Source: Hermodice carunculata (taxonomy: Eukaryota > Annelida > Polychaeta > Eunicida > Amphinomidae). From it: a stretch of 64,000 nucleotides of DNA. Position numbers and translations under genes: made by a program. Positions 1 through 40,619 of the stretch are shown here, one piece after another. The DNA is taken from assembly GCA_964020975.1 (NCBI GenBank), contig OZ026612.1:50476943-50540942 (forward strand). The letters are read 5' to 3'. Position 1 is the first letter of the stretch, and every line of letters begins with the position of its first letter. The notes below the pieces were generated by a model, which searched no databases, was not told where the DNA came from, and worked only from the letters and a program-made list of their open reading frames with translations.

Positions 1-21
1 ATTCTTACCCATAACGCCCTC

Positions 22-524
<503 letters not shown>

Positions 525-810
525 AATGACAGGTTCTTTGGGGTACCAAATAGGATTCTTCAGCATGTCACAAATAAGGTACCTGTTTTGGTTCCTTGAA
601 GAAAGCTATGGTAAGGTTCTTTAAGAGAACCAAACCACCACCCACCGAATCAAGAAAGAGCTCTCAATCTGTCAATCCTTAAACAAAACTGGTAATCTGA
701 GATATAACGTTCATTAAACTCGTAATTTAAAGTCCTAGTGAAAAGACTTTTCACTCTGGGGTTCTTTGGAGAATCCTAACGGTTTCTCAGAAAACCTTTT
801 GGGTTCTTCA
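525..810. repeat. Array of GGTTCTTT/AAGAACC palindromic words
   Basis: Copies of GGTTCTTT, GGTTCCTT, AGAGAACC and GGGTTCTTC recur near 532, 553, 589, 613, 758, 780 and 801, many of them self-complementary with their neighbours (GGTTCTTTAAGAGAACC at about 613). Several gaps are 21-24 bp. Similar GGTTCTTTAAAGAACC repeats occur in other animal genomes; no terminal repeats or ORF were seen. Confidence 0.6.
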
Positions 811-2439
811 CTTTCATCTATACGAGGGAACATTCATCAAAATATCAGGAACGGCTGCCAGTGACCAGGTGCATATAGTCGTCATCTTACAACTATTTTG
901 TGTGGTTTGTCAATATTGCCCGAATTGATGATTATATAAGAGGCAATGGTATTATCAATTTTAACCGTATCATCTATTGATGATATATTATGTTTTTGAG
1001 ATTTTTCCACCTTTACTAGTAAAGAAATATTTAAAATGAAAATTACAAACATAATTTTGAGAATTTAAAACGAAGTTTTGCTGGTTCAAATCTTGCAAAA
1101 TTATCTTACAGTATTTCTGCATCAGTTTTTACATGTATGTCTTAAAATGTATATTTATTAACTCGTGTTTAAATATGTGTTACAAACAAATGTTTGACCA
1201 ATGAGCCTTTTGAAGGTCGAGAAACCTTGCTTGAAGCTGTGTTTTTTCTCGGATGAAAAGCAGCCTCGTTTCCAAAGGAACCTTGGGGGTTATTTAAAGA
1301 CACACACACCCACGCCCACTTTTGTTACAGTGTTTCCAGACCTCACAAATATACAGAAAACACTTGGAACCATAGCTCTATTTGCAACAGTTTTGAAGAT
1401 GCGGTTACGTTTAAATATTTTCCAGTGCACATTTATTTACAGCACCTGCCCATGTGTTGTACTATGGTCGCCCGAAAACATCTGGAGGGACATTGAAACT
1501 GGCTATCTGCATAAGAGAGCACCTGTGCAACGTTGCCAGTTTCAATAAAACATTGAAAATGCATCCACTTCCAATGAATTACAAAATAAGGCATGTCACA
1601 AAAAAACTAGGAGCCTAGGTTACAAATTGATACGTATTAAAACATCCAATGTCAACCTAAATTGTCTCATCTCTCAAAAATGCAAGATGGAACGGCGATT
1701 ATGTCTGTCAAAATACTCATTGGGTGGCCAGTTATGAAAAAATACACGTGAGACCAAGGGGCCTCTTCTAGGCTTTTAGTAAGACATTGCATGTCATCTC
1801 TGTTTTGTTTTTGTTTCGTTTTGATTTTTTGTTCATTTGTTTGGGTTTTTTGTTGGGTTTTCTTTCTTTCGTTTTTGGGTGGGGTGGGGGTGGGGGTACT
1901 GATTTGTTAAATTTGATGTATATGTAGTAAACACAACACCATGGTTGCACCAATCTGAGCAGCTGAAGACCTGGTTGTACATAGTTTTAAGGCCTGGATC
2001 CACACACGGAGCCAGCACATTTTATGTGACGTTATGACCCAGTTACTGTGCTGTACAACGCTAAACTCAGCAAAAAGATAATACAGTGTTACATGAATCT
2101 TTGTCGCATTTTTGCGTGTTTTTGCCTTTTTTCAACTTCTTCTGCAAAACTGTCATTCAGATTTTTCTGAAAGGCTGTAGGAATGTTCCTTGTGTCAAGG
2201 CCAAACAAGTTTGTTTACTTGGTAGTTTTTCTATGGAATCCTGATTTTTAGCTGATTTTCCATTTTGGGTACATTTTCGGTGACTGTGTATACTATATAT
2301 GATAGTATATACTATATACTATCATATATCTGGTATGTCTATGTCGAAATTTCATGTGTACATGTTATGATGTATAATTGTGTTGTTGCTTTTTTTCTTT
2401 TTTTTTCTATGATTTTGTAACTGTTGTGCTTTGTATCAT
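811..2439. other. No gene seen
   Basis: Non-coding. The longest frame (1201-1548 +, 115 codons) shows no recognisable domain and no support as an exon. A GT-rich and T-rich tract lies at 1800-1900. Confidence 0.5.
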
Positions 2440-2545
2440 TTTGTATTTGTGCACACTTTGCTGTATTTGTATTTTTTTATACGTGTTTGTGACAAAATGC
2501 CATATATTCTGTTTTTTATGGTACAGTCAATAAAGTTTATATACA
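2440..2545 (+). mobile_element. LINE 3'-end remnant with polyadenylation signal
   Basis: Runs GTTTGTGACAAAATGCCATAT then TTTTTATGGTACAGTCAATAAA. This resembles the end of the LINE remnant at 60.4-60.5 kb (GAGACAAATTGCTGCCATTT, ATGACGCAGTCAAATAAA). It is probably the 3' UTR tail of the same family; no coding part is recognisable upstream. Confidence 0.45.
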
Positions 2546-2589
2546 TTCCTGTTGCTTACTATGTAAATCAATAGGCATCTGATGCATAT

Positions 2590-3010
2590 TCGCATTGTGT
2601 AATTCTTCTCCGATACTGTCAGCCAGATTTACTTCATACTTGGTGGCAATGTTCCTCTAGTGGGTCTCAACAAATTTTGTTCAATTGGCTACGCCCCATT
2701 GATTTTGTTTTTTTTAATGACTTTTCAGTTCTATTTTGACCAAATCTGTAAAAAACTTTCTCCAAAACCGCGCACACAACTGCTTAGAAATCACACAGGG
2801 ACACTTCTGGTGACCCCTGGTTGTTGATTTGTTCACCAGCTGGCGCTGCGATTTTTTCCCAATTTTTTATGAATTTTAAAGTTAAACATTTATAGGAAAC
2901 ACATATGGGTTTACTGATGGTGATGTTACTTTTGACCTTGAATGATCAAACTTTGGGTCAAAAGCACATATTGCCTTATATCCTGTCAGTGGCTGCTGCA
3001 TCTGTGGTTA
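2590..3010. repeat. Interspersed repeat family R1, copy 1
   Basis: Contains TTTCTCCAAAACCGC, AACTGCTTAGAAAT, CAGCTGGCGCTGCGA and GTTACTTTTGACCTTGAATG followed by CATATTGCC. The same order of words appears near 4.3, 24.9-25.85, 35.8-36.2 and 57.85-58.35 kb. Non-coding, diverged, orientation uncertain. Confidence 0.5.
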
Positions 3011-3023
3011 CTATTTAACATTA

Positions 3024-4250
3024 ATAGATTCAGATTCAGATCGTTTTTATTTGACTCATAAATATATTTGTCGGAAAGACTCATCGGTAACAACAAAAGA
3101 AACATTTGATTAAGATTAATTCATTGAAAATATGAGGTTACCAGTATGTGAAGTCAGAATGACCCAAACTAAAGATACACAGATCCCCTCTCGCTGGGGA
3201 CATCTGTGAACCTTTAATGCAATCGAAAGGCTTCAGACAACATGATGCATCCATGTAGTATCAGAATTATGTGAAATGAAAAACAAAGTTAAGCTATGAC
3301 AAATCATCAGAAATCAATGCATAGTTATCAGCTATACATAGTTACAAACATTACAGTAAAAAAATCACAAAATTCAGAAAACTGACTAATGAAGAGGTGT
3401 TTGATATACATGGAGTAACCAGGGTAGCAGTTGTTTTTTTTTGTGTGTAATAGCTTGAGGTGCGCTATCGAGAATAGAGGGAATATAGAACCGGATGCGG
3501 TTTTGTTTTTTTTGTTTTTGTGAGATTATGAAATGGTGCTGGGCGACGTGGGACATCTCTATTATTGAGTATCATAAGCATATGTATTAATTATAGGTGA
3601 AAATATTTCATCGAATATCCTGGTAACTCATTTTTGAATATCTCTAATGACATTTCAAAGCCCTGGCGTGCATAAGGTCACAAAATTTTAAAGTATTCAA
3701 TTTTTTTAAAAGAGGTTCGGTATGGGTATTAAATCTAGCAAAACATAACCCGTATAACTTATTTTTGAAACTTTACAATTCTGTCGCATGAAAAGCCCGA
3801 AAGTAAAATTCCATAATTTAGAGGGGGAAGAAAAAGACAGTTATACATCAAATAATGCTTTCAGAGGAACAAAATAAAGAAGTTTTGTCCATAATACTAC
3901 AATTTTAGAAAGTTAATTAGCAATTTTATTTATGTGTGGTTTCCAGCTAAGCGTATCATGTAATACAAACCTAAAAAAATCAAAATTATCTTTTCGCTCA
4001 ATGACTGCGTCTGCAATTCTAAGACCGAAATCACCGACCATTCTACGTTGCGGGAAACGGAAAACAATGTGTTTCGTTTTAGGTATATTCAACGATAATT
4101 TATTGGCGGTCAGCCATTCATGAACATTATTTAATTCCAAACTTATGTTTTCCTACACGTGGTCATTACTAACAGAAGTTACACCATTAAAAGTATACAA
4201 AGAACCAACTAACGTAGTATCATCAGCGTTAAAAAGTTGAATGAAATTTA
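3024..4250 (-). mobile_element. LINE remnant, reverse transcriptase C-terminal part
   Basis: On the minus strand 4241-4190 reads FIQLFNADDTTLVGSLY (the YADD box as NADD). This runs, with one stop, into 4140-3913: NVHEWLTANKLSLNIPKTKHIVF, then a segment ending DTLSWKPHINKI, the usual post-YADD region of LINE RTs (WLxxNKLSLNxxKT, then LSWxxHI). The 3' end at about 3024-3060 carries a TGAATCTGAATC tail typical of some Jockey/Crack-type LINEs. 5'-truncated, with stops below 3913. A smaller relative lies at 35.3 kb. Confidence 0.75.
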
Positions 4251-4284
4251 GAAGCTTCACTCATGTAATTTCGGATAACACAGA

Positions 4285-4420
4285 TGGATGTCGATGGTTA
4301 CCAATGAACATGAGTCATGTCATGACTAGTAAAACACCTATGGGACTTCTTTTGGTGTCGTTAATTTTGACCTTCAGTGACCTTGAAAGGTCAAAATTAA
4401 ATACTGGCTTATAGCTTGCT
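4285..4420. repeat. R1 repeat, copy 2 (partial)
   Basis: CACCTATGGGACTTCTTTT, then GTTAATTTTGACCTTCAGTG and ACCTTGAAAGGTCAAA, then ACTGGCTTATAGC. Shared with 58.27-58.32 kb and 25.75-25.83 kb. Confidence 0.5.
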
Positions 4421-5888
4421 AATGATGGATCCTATGGAGTATGGTTATAACTTTTAAGTGACCCTTTGAGGTTTTGGTAGAATGGAAATCGTTCGGACAT
4501 CCCAGGGAGTAACCGGAAGCGTAACTCGAGGTTCCTGGGCTGCCCGAACGATTTCGATTCTGCAACCAAAACCGAAAAGGCTCAGTTTAAAGCTTATTCT
4601 GAAATGTTGCTGCATAAAAGTTCTTCTATATTCCCCACAAAACCACTAATATTTCCACAAAATCCTCGAAGTCCATGTTTCGATGCTCATTCAGCTGTTC
4701 TGGAAATTGAGCATACCCCCGCATGTTTTGCAGAGCCATCTTGTGGTTATGAACGCAAATTAACCAGTATGCCTAAACTTGGTTAATTTAAACAAAATTA
4801 TAATGGATGTTTATGTGTCTTTTCTTTAATCATCGCTAAATATCATATATCAAAAGAGTATAATCCCCCCCCCCCAAATGTCAATGAAACAAAAAATACA
4901 AATCAATTGCACAATATTCTGCATCAACAGTAGTGATTAGGGATGTGTGTGTGTGTGTGTGTGTGTGTGTGTCAATTAGATCTGCAACACTTTTTCGACC
5001 ATCAAAGTCATAACAACTGGTAAAATTGGTAGGGTTACCTGAATTCTGCAATGTCGTTCGTTTTAATTTTTCTTTCCAAGTTGCCGTGCAAGTTAAAAAA
5101 AGTATTATAATTTGTGTTTGGCTGTAATTTTAACAACATTCCTCACATATTAAGTGCAGACCATGAGACATATTGTCTCTGGTCGAGGGCTCCAGAGTCC
5201 AGGCCTTCTTTTTAAAACTCCAATTGCCTTTTGTGACTGACTGCCTGTCTCAAGTCAGGAGTCGTGAAATTCATTTCTTCACGTTGGTATCGAGGTGAAT
5301 GTTGGTGTTTTGGTGACTCTGAAATCTGCTTTTTGCTGCATGTAACTTTGCTCTCATTGCTCAGTTGAAATTTGTAAATATGGTAATGGTTTTCTGAACT
5401 ATTTGATAAATACTTCATCGACTATGTTGTGCTGTAGGCCGTGTTCTCCGAGCGATTTGTCTAAAGTTACACATTCATACATATCACGAAAACGATGTAG
5501 GCATACTTTTTTTGCTCTCAACTCAGCTAACTGAAAAATCAGGATAACTAAAAGTGACATGTGTAAGTTTGCTCTCATTGTTAGTTTGAAATTTGTGAAT
5601 ATGGTCATGTTTTGCTGAACTATTTAACTTTCCTTATTTATACACAAAAGGGGAAATTTGCTAACTTAGAGCAACTACAGCTGACGATTTATTTTGCATA
5701 GAAAAATGCATGGCTTAAAACCACTTGTGATGTCTGAATAACTGGTCCATATTCACATCTCTTCCAGCACTCCCCCCCCCCCCCCCATAGACAGACAGAT
5801 TAACAAACAAATATGCCTAATAACTCAAATTTCACCAAGGATTTAATTATTTGAACTTGTTTCTATTGTGTTAAGTGCCTATTTTCAG
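4421..5888. other. No gene seen; expected site of gene 1 exon 1 searched
   Basis: Contains C-runs (4865, 5770), a (TG)n tract at 4944-4972, and two related segments at 5340-5400 and 5570-5630 (GCTCATTGCTCAGTTGAAATT / GCTCATTGTTAGTTTGAAATT). I looked for an ATG plus hydrophobic stretch ending one base into a codon before GT and found none. Confidence 0.5.
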
Positions 5889-32283
<26,395 letters not shown>

Positions 32284-33352
32284 TCGGCCCTTTCGGTCTG
32301 TGAGCCATGCGCCTAAAATCATCGTTGCCTGTTCAATTTATTTAGGCACGTGTTTTGAACAGAATTCAGATATTAACATCACAGAGGCAACTGAGCCGGC
32401 AATTCTTTATGTTCTTTGATGCAAGATTATGTTTACACAGGTATGTGTGACATTTTTGTGTGACCAGAAGTAATGTCGAATTATCTGTGCTTGTAATCAT
32501 ATTGGGTTGTGAGACGATGATACTTTTGGAACGAATGAAGGAACCCCCCTTTTTTCAGAAAACTAAATAGTGAGGAATTAATTTAAATAGAAACCGCAAT
32601 GTTGTTATGAGAGAGGCCACATTATCAGGTTCAAGTGCCTCTTTAGTAAACAATATTCAGCACCAATGATAAAAACTTTTGAGAAATATTTCACAAACTT
32701 ACCTCGATGATTTAGAATGAAAAAAAACCTGTACAGAATGGCATAGAATGTTAATTTTAGATATAATGATGCATAAGGATGAAAGTAAATTAAAGTTTAC
32801 ATAATATGCCAACTGTGATGATTTTGAATTTAACACAGTGAACAACCCTTACATGAATAGTATATTCCACTTGGGCCATATTATTTGTCTGTGTAACAAG
32901 CTTAATTGCTTTTGCTGGAGTATGCACCGATTTTGAAAATATTGAATCCCGTCATTTACTTCTATTTCATATCTTGTGGAACAGGGATATTAAAACATGG
33001 TATTAAAGCGATCGTTTTGGGGGTTTCTAGGTAGAAAAATTATTATGCTGTTAGGTGGATTTGAGGTGTTATATAATTAATGTAATATTGAAAATTAACA
33101 ATTCATACAGTGCATGTATGAAGCAAGGTATTCCTTACAATTGAGAGTTGCTAGCATTTCATCGGTTTAAACTACTACTAACTAGATTGTACCTGTCTCA
33201 AATCAGGAAGAGATGTTTTCTTTCATACTGCATTTTATATTTATTCACTGATGTAAGAATGATACGAAGTTGTTGGTTTGTCTACCTTGGACTTTGCTTG
33301 TTTGATGGCTGACGGGTTATGATCATTTTTTTGTTTGTTTTTGTTCTGTTTT
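32284..33352. other. Gene 1 3' flank, probable 3' UTR
   Basis: AT-rich. ATTAAA occurs at about 32.79 and 33.0 kb; no AATAAA was noticed. The transcript end cannot be placed. Confidence 0.4.
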
Positions 33353-33690
33353 TTGCTTGGATTTTCGGTGCAGTTTTTCTAGCATCGTTAAAAACTGTTT
33401 TCCGCATCTATTTTTCATGACAATTATTTTCTTATATTGTCAGTATGACATCTTATCATCTTTAGATATGCAATCAATAATGTATTGGTAGGTTGAATAT
33501 TCAAGTCTTGCCATTTTTTGGCTTTGATTTTCGCTGCAGTTTTTCTAGCATCGTTAAAAACTGTTTTCCGCAGCTATTTTTCATGCCAATTATTATCTCA
33601 TATTGTCAATGTGACATCTTATCATCATTAGATATTCAATCAATAATGTATTGGTTGGTTGAATATTCAAGTCTTGCTGTTATATCTGGT
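33353..33690. repeat. 166-bp tandem duplication
   Basis: The unit starting GATTTTCGGTGCAGTTTTTC (33360) repeats from 33526 and includes ATCGTTAAAAACTGTTTTCC, ATTGTCA, CTTATCATC and GAATATTCAAGTCTTGC in both copies, with few differences. Confidence 0.9.
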
Positions 33691-35279
33691 GATGTTTATG
33701 TTAATGGACTTGTCAAGTTTTGGGTGTTTTTCGACCTGGGCTGAATTTAGAACTGCAATATTGATACGTAATGGTCTCACACTACCACTGGAAAACTCAT
33801 TTGGTTGTTTGTGCTCTGGGCATTCATCTCCGACTTAACAGTTATATTTGAGTGTGTATTATTCTTTACAATATCAGCACATACAAAAAAAGTTCTGGAC
33901 TGCCATATACTACTATTACTTCAGTATTTTGGGTCAGGGATAGGTATCACCATCACTTAATATCTCAATTTACGTAACAATTTTGACAATGGTTTATGTG
34001 CAAGCTCAAATAATATATGGTAAAGTTTATGTGTGGCTGAAATGCTCACACTAACTTAAAGGCAACACTGAATTATTTCAGATATAGATTCAATGCGAAT
34101 ACACGTTTTGCCAGCAGAATATGTGAATCGGTTTGTGCGTTTTGTTTGATATGGTTAAGATAAACTTTAGCTGTGACCTCGTATGTCACTCAAAATTTTA
34201 CTCAGAATCATGCCAAGACAAAGAAATGTTTTTCGGAAATTAAATATTCTATTTCATGCTAAAATAGATTGCAAACATATACTATGGAACACTAAAGCAT
34301 TTATCATATATGTAATACTTGCCTATATTGCACTTACATGGTGCTGATTTTTACCAGACAAAATAAAACGCTTCCTCCTGGAGAACCTGTGCGCATAACA
34401 AATGCATAAATAACTGGTAGTTTAGTTTCAGTATGGTAAATAGATAGCTTAATAAGACCCCCCCCCCAAGAAAAAAACAAGAAAAAAACATAAAGTCGAT
34501 GAGTGGTTCAAAATGAGACTTACAGAAAGATACCTTGTACACAGCGTAGGTGATGTTGGACATCAGGTGAAACTCCGGCAAGTGCAATACGCTGCTAAGA
34601 AAGGTCAACATTTACAATCATGTATATATTCATAATTACTAACCATATAGAGTTCTCTGGTGGAATGCAAAGTAATGCTGTTTTGGGATGCACCCCTCGT
34701 TAAAAAAAATCCTCCAAAAGTATGCTAGTATCCTTAGTATCAATCCTCCAAAATTTAAAAAAGTAGCACACATACTTATGCAGTTGAGCTAATTGTGTTT
34801 TTTATCTCCTTTTGTCACGTTGGCTTTCTGAGTTGTCAGTGTACCTTGCTCTGAAGGATACATTTGTCAACCTACTTATGGAGATTTTGCAAGAATTTGC
34901 AATTTTTAGAAGACTATTCGGCATAATTCAAAATTTCTGTTCCTAATATAAATATCGAGGACCACTTACACTGGGTGCGGGTTTTTTTTTGGTGGCACGA
35001 GATATAAAGTTATACATCTGCAATTGGGGATTGCAGGGTCGGTGATGTTGACATGCCCTACAAAGATGTCAAGGACTACATTAAAAGTGCCCTCACCTAT
35101 AAATATAAGAAGGTTTATGACCAATGAGGGCAATCAACACTATACTCAAAGTGTTAATAGCTCTCGTTGGTCGTAAACTTTTGTTTTTCAATGAATGTGT
35201 TAGATTCAATGAACGTGTTAGCAATCCGTATAAGTTAAAATGTTGAACAATTTGTGTTGAGGGTATCGAAAAATCATGT
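33691..35279. other. Intergenic; no gene seen
   Basis: AT-rich non-coding DNA between the two receptor genes. C-run at 34459-34467. Confidence 0.5.
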
Positions 35280-35500
35280 ATTTAGTGTCAGAAATATTCA
35301 AAGACAATTTACTAGCAGTCAATCATTTATACATTTGTTTCTAGTTCCAACTTGGTATTCGCAAATACACCCTCTCATTTTAGACAGGTTTTCTGTGATC
35401 AAAATAGCATGATAAACTCACCAAATAAGTGCCATCAGCATAATAGAAAGAAATCAAATTTAGAAGCTTAAAGATAAAATAACGGAAGCTTGCAATATAT
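35280..35500 (-). mobile_element. Small LINE fragment related to 3.0-4.25 kb
   Basis: Aligns with 4080-4260 (shared words AATTTAGAAGCTT, CAGCATAATAGAAAG versus TCAGCGTTAAAAAG, ATTCAAAGACAATTTACTAGC versus ATTCAACGATAATTTATTGGC). The minus strand carries a worn YADD-like and KLSLN segment. Too short to classify further. Confidence 0.6.
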
Positions 35501-35674
35501 GTCAAGAACTGACGTCATTGATCATTGTGGCCTACCAAGCACATATTCAATCCGCAAATGGGCACAAGTGATACTCTTTGTGGACTTGATCAACGGATGA
35601 AGGGAAATAACCTTGTGTCGCGGTCCATCGATTTTTTTTTTCGGGAATTTTTTGGTTTAGTTTCTTGCAAAATG

Positions 35675-35708
<34 letters not shown>

Positions 35709-35819
35709 CCGAGAGCACTAAGCTGATTTCATCGAAATTGCACCTAGGCACTTATGGGGATCCACAGACCTGAATTTGCTCAACAGGAGGCGCTGCGACT
35801 TTTAGCTCAGCAGACGTTT

Positions 35820-36190
35820 TAGTCAGCCGAGCTTATGGGAAGGCCAGTCGTCCGTCGTTTGTCGTCCATCCGTCCACAATTCACATTTTCGACATCTCCA
35901 AAACCATTGGTCGCAATCATTTGAATCATGGAGAGGATGTACCTTATGTAGTTCTCTACCAATTTTGTCTAAATGGTCACGGTGGAGTAACTTTTTATTT
36001 TTTTTATTGATTTTTAAGGGTGTTCCCCATAGGAGGGGCCCTTTCTATTTTCAGGTTGTCCGTCCGTAAAGATGTGCACATTCTTGTTACCCCGATATCT
36101 ACAGAATGCCTCGGTGTATTTTGCTCAAATTGGCAATATGCTTACCTTACCTGGCACGATGAGCTTGTTAGATTTTGGTGTCACCACGAC
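35820..36190. repeat. R1 repeat, copy with the GTCCGTC head
   Basis: AGCCGAGCTTATGGGA, CGTCGTTTGTCGTCCATCCG, ACAATTCACATTTTCGACAT, CTCCAAAACCA. The same head occurs at 57.85 kb. Preceded by an A-run (35678-35705). Confidence 0.6.
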
Positions 36191-36715
36191 CTAATTCTTG
36201 ATTTGTAACAAATTTTTCAATTCAGGTACCCGTCGAGTAACGCATGCATGTCTGTTGAGTAGTATGTTAGTCAAAGGAGATTGCAATGGGAATTCACAGC
36301 CTGTACATTTAAGGTTAGGTGAGCAAATAGCTGCCACAGTCCTCTTGTTTAAATACACACATTTCAAATACTTTTGATACAGAGCAAAGTAGAGACACTG
36401 GTATATAAGTTTAGCAAGATGAGAATCGCCCTTTTTCAATGCAGCTTTGATCTTTGCTTTGTTTCCCCCAAAGGTCTGGAAAAGTGGTAGTACTGAGTCA
36501 AGCTTTAAACAGCTTTGCTAAAGGAACTTTGATATGGGGAGCAAGTAAACGTAAGACCTTATCAGGTATAAGATCCGGTCCGCCTGCCTTGGGAACTCTC
36601 AACTTTCGTAATAATTCTAAAAGTCTTACTTCACTTATCAAAATGTTCCAGAGTCTTCCTTCTGCTGTATTGAGTACAACTGATAGTTCGAATATAATAT
36701 GATCAGTTACCATTT
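36190..36715 (-). mobile_element. CR1/L2-like LINE fragment, start of reverse transcriptase
   Basis: The minus strand reads LLELLRKLRVPKAGGPDLIP with KVLRLLAPHIKVPLAKLF, matching the RT start of the LINE at 21.6 kb (KKLKICKSGGPDGIPNKVL). It continues with TFPDLWGK and VSLLCFVSKVFEMCVF in other frames. At least three frame changes; both ends lost. Confidence 0.8.
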
Positions 36716-37329
36716 GGACAAATAAAATACCAATTAAGCCAGGTTGTCCTATGAACAGAATTCAAAAGAAAAACTTCATTGTCGATGATTGATGGAATTT
36801 GCTTTCTAGAAATTCAGTCACACGCTTGTTTTAAGGTTTGCCACCGTTTCTTTGGTTCAGTGTTCGTATTACGCAAAAAGTATGCTTGATGTCATCGATC
36901 TCATGTGTGCCTCAGCATGTTAGCTACGAGTGTGATTTTCGACGAGCTGCCAGTCACAAATAATGTCAACCAATCACGGCGTAGAGGCGAATCCGCACCC
37001 AAACACAAGTGTGACAGTAAGCAAAGACACAGTCCAGTTACATCATTTTGGGTTAAAGTTTAAAATTAAAGACTAATCAGAATACTCAACCGGTAAGGGA
37101 CGCTCTGGAGTATAGTGATTGGCGCGAAGGAGCATTTGAATATTTTGGCATAGACTGATTGAGTCTGGTCCTATAAAGATTTCTTATGGTGTTATTCATA
37201 GGAGTTTGGGCTTCTTCAGCTCATTTGCCTTCCGTTATAATGGTTTTTGTTTGCCGGAGAAGACGATCATTTCTCGACAGGGCACTTTGGGAGGATGCAG
37301 CCATATTGGACACAAATAGGACAGGCAGC

Positions 37330-37432
37330 GGAAAAGCAGTTAGCGATATCACTAAAGGGTTTACGATATCAATAAATGATTTAGTGATATCGCTAAATGA
37401 TTTAATGATATCAGTTAATGTCAAAACGGCTC
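37330..37432. repeat. TAGCGATATCGCTA palindromic-word array, intergenic copy
   Basis: GATATC words at 37345, 37365, 37386 and 37407, 20-21 bp apart, linked by AATGATTTA. Followed by GTCAAAACGGCTCGTCATAT, which matches GCCAAAACAGCTTGCCAT after the array at 56.4 kb, so both are copies of one element. Confidence 0.75.
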
Positions 37433-37539
37433 GTCATATATGTCCGGCCCACATGAGTGATCTCCCTCGTGAAAATGATCGTCACCCAACCATTATTTAC
37501 GCAACACAAATGAAAGACATTTGGCTTGGGCTCGGATTG

Positions 37540-38440
<901 letters not shown>

Positions 38441-38521
38441 TACCTTTAATCTGATGCATGGATGAGATACTATCTTCTCAGATTCAAAGGCTTGTAACTC
38501 AAAAAACGACACGCAGGTTCA

Positions 38522-38531
38522 CACACACACT

Positions 38532-38586
<55 letters not shown>
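38522..38586. repeat. (AC)n microsatellite
   Basis: CACACA tract of about 65 bp. Confidence 0.97.
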
Positions 38587-38590
<4 letters not shown>

Positions 38591-38656
38591 CAAAGTGAGA
38601 CCCTTCTTAGATAAGCGTATTAACTGGAAATATCCAAAACAATCTGTCAAATCGCA

Positions 38657-38740
38657 ACACATATATAAAGTAGATGTGAAATATGTGTAAAATTGAGAAC
38701 ACATATATAAAGTAGATGTGAAATATGTGTAAAATTGAGA
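38657..38740. repeat. Exact 42-bp tandem duplication
   Basis: ACACATATATAAAGTAGATG followed by TGAAATATGTGTAAAATTGAG occurs twice in a row without visible differences, so it is recent. Confidence 0.92.
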
Positions 38741-40599
38741 AGACAATTTTGTATTAATGTTGTATAAATAGGACACTCCCGCTCGTTCACAGTACAAAAT
38801 ACGGAATCCTCACTTTGTTAGCTTTCAGAAAATATGTACTTTGCTGTAAAATTCTTTGCACGGGTAGTTGATTCGTAAGCCTGTATCATAACGTATCTTA
38901 TATCCTTGTCACTTCATGCATGGACTTGGAATAATCCATGCTTCATGGCTACGATGCCTAGTTGAACTTGACCAGCTGTGCCATGGAATTCGGGGGAAAT
39001 TCCAAGCTTCGTTTCTACAATATCTTGTTAATTTAGCCAGCTGTGTGTTCACACGGCAGGTAGTGTCACAAAGGCAACCACATTTTATAAAAAGGATCAT
39101 CTGAGCCGTCAACGCCCAGCTGAGTTTTTGTGAGCACCTCATCAAGCCAGACCACAATGAGGACAAGCCACCACCAAAATAGTATAAACTGACAAAAAAA
39201 AAAAGAGAAAAAAGTTATGGAAATTCTACTTATGCAATGTTCTATTTTTCACACAACTAAAACAAGAATGTGTGTGAATGTGCGTGTAATCTTTGTGTCT
39301 CGATGAAAGTGCTGGTGTGTGCTGGTATGCACCGGTGAACATGCTGATACAGGCCTGGTGCCACGCAGTTCTGCACTGGTGAGAAATTTATTCATTCCCA
39401 TTCTGTATGCATGGAATGAGATTCACTTTCCTTACAAATATTCAAATCGAAACTTAAGACCACTCTCTAGCTACAGACAATGTTCTTGAGCTCTTCCTCC
39501 AGGGTGACAGATATATGCTAATATTTGTCGCATGCAGTTACGCCTAGGAATCTCCAGATTAAACTCTGACCTCCACAAAGTGAACATCCTTCCTAGCCCA
39601 TCCTGTGCATGTTCTTTTCCCACTGAACACTTCAGCATATTCTTCTCTTCTGTCCCAACTACATCGTTCATGAGAAACAAATTACTTAATACCGTTATTC
39701 CTTGATGGCTCCTGGATTAGGCCCCATCTTATAATCCATATTGGTAGTGATAGGTTAGTTAAAATATTGTTCCGTGGCAGTAACGAGCTTTCTAACTGCC
39801 TAAATATCCAGATCTGTGATGCACTCTTATCTGTACATTATTGAAACCAGGGGCGGTAATGACTAAATGCTTCGGTTACTATAATGATCATTGGTTTGGA
39901 CTATGAAATTTTACTTGTATCGCACATTTTTCCACATTGGGCAAATATTGCACTCAACTTCATGCTGGCTTAATTTGTATCTTTTATGTGATCAAATTTT
40001 GATATTTGTACTGAGTTTTCACTAATGTGATACATTGTTAACAGTTGTATTGTCCAGTGTGTCTTTGTTGTATTTACCAGTGGGATGAAGCCTGTTCTTC
40101 ATAGTCAATACTGAGACAGTGCTTGTCTCGGTTCACAGGTACATGTACATGTAGTTTCTTCACAGTTTCTGTTAAAATTTGTTGATGTAAGAAAGGCAGT
40201 TTTGAATTGCATGTATACACATCCCCTTGAATTATAACATGTATACACTGTACATGTATATGTGCATGTATGAATAATGTACATATACATGCACATACTG
40301 TATACTCATCCATATTGCCCAAAAGGGCTGACCCTCTTAGGAGTGGGCATTTTTCTCTGGTCCCAAGGCTGCCCACTGTAGAGAGGTTTCACTGTATGAG
40401 AAAACACTGGATTTTTCTTTCTTTCCTTTTTGTTTGTTTGTTTGTTTCTTTATTTTCTTCACGACCAAGTTGGTCTGAAGATTTTCTCAAGCAGTATTTT
40501 TCCGAAAATCACCAAACTTGCAATGCTGACTGACCTAACAAGTGAAACTGTGCATCTCATTTGGAATAGTCATGATATTTAAAAGTATGCAAACTAGGG
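38741..40599. other. Intergenic; no gene seen
   Basis: Non-coding. At 40130-40290 TACATGTACATG and TGTATACA words are dense (alternating purine-pyrimidine). Two related segments occur near 38.95 and 39.01 kb. Confidence 0.5.
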
Positions 40600-40619
40600 G
40601 CAATTAAAATTTTAAAAGC

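Noticed and set aside
1201-1548. 115-codon frame on +
   Set aside because: No domain, no splice or homologous support; consistent with chance in a window of this size.
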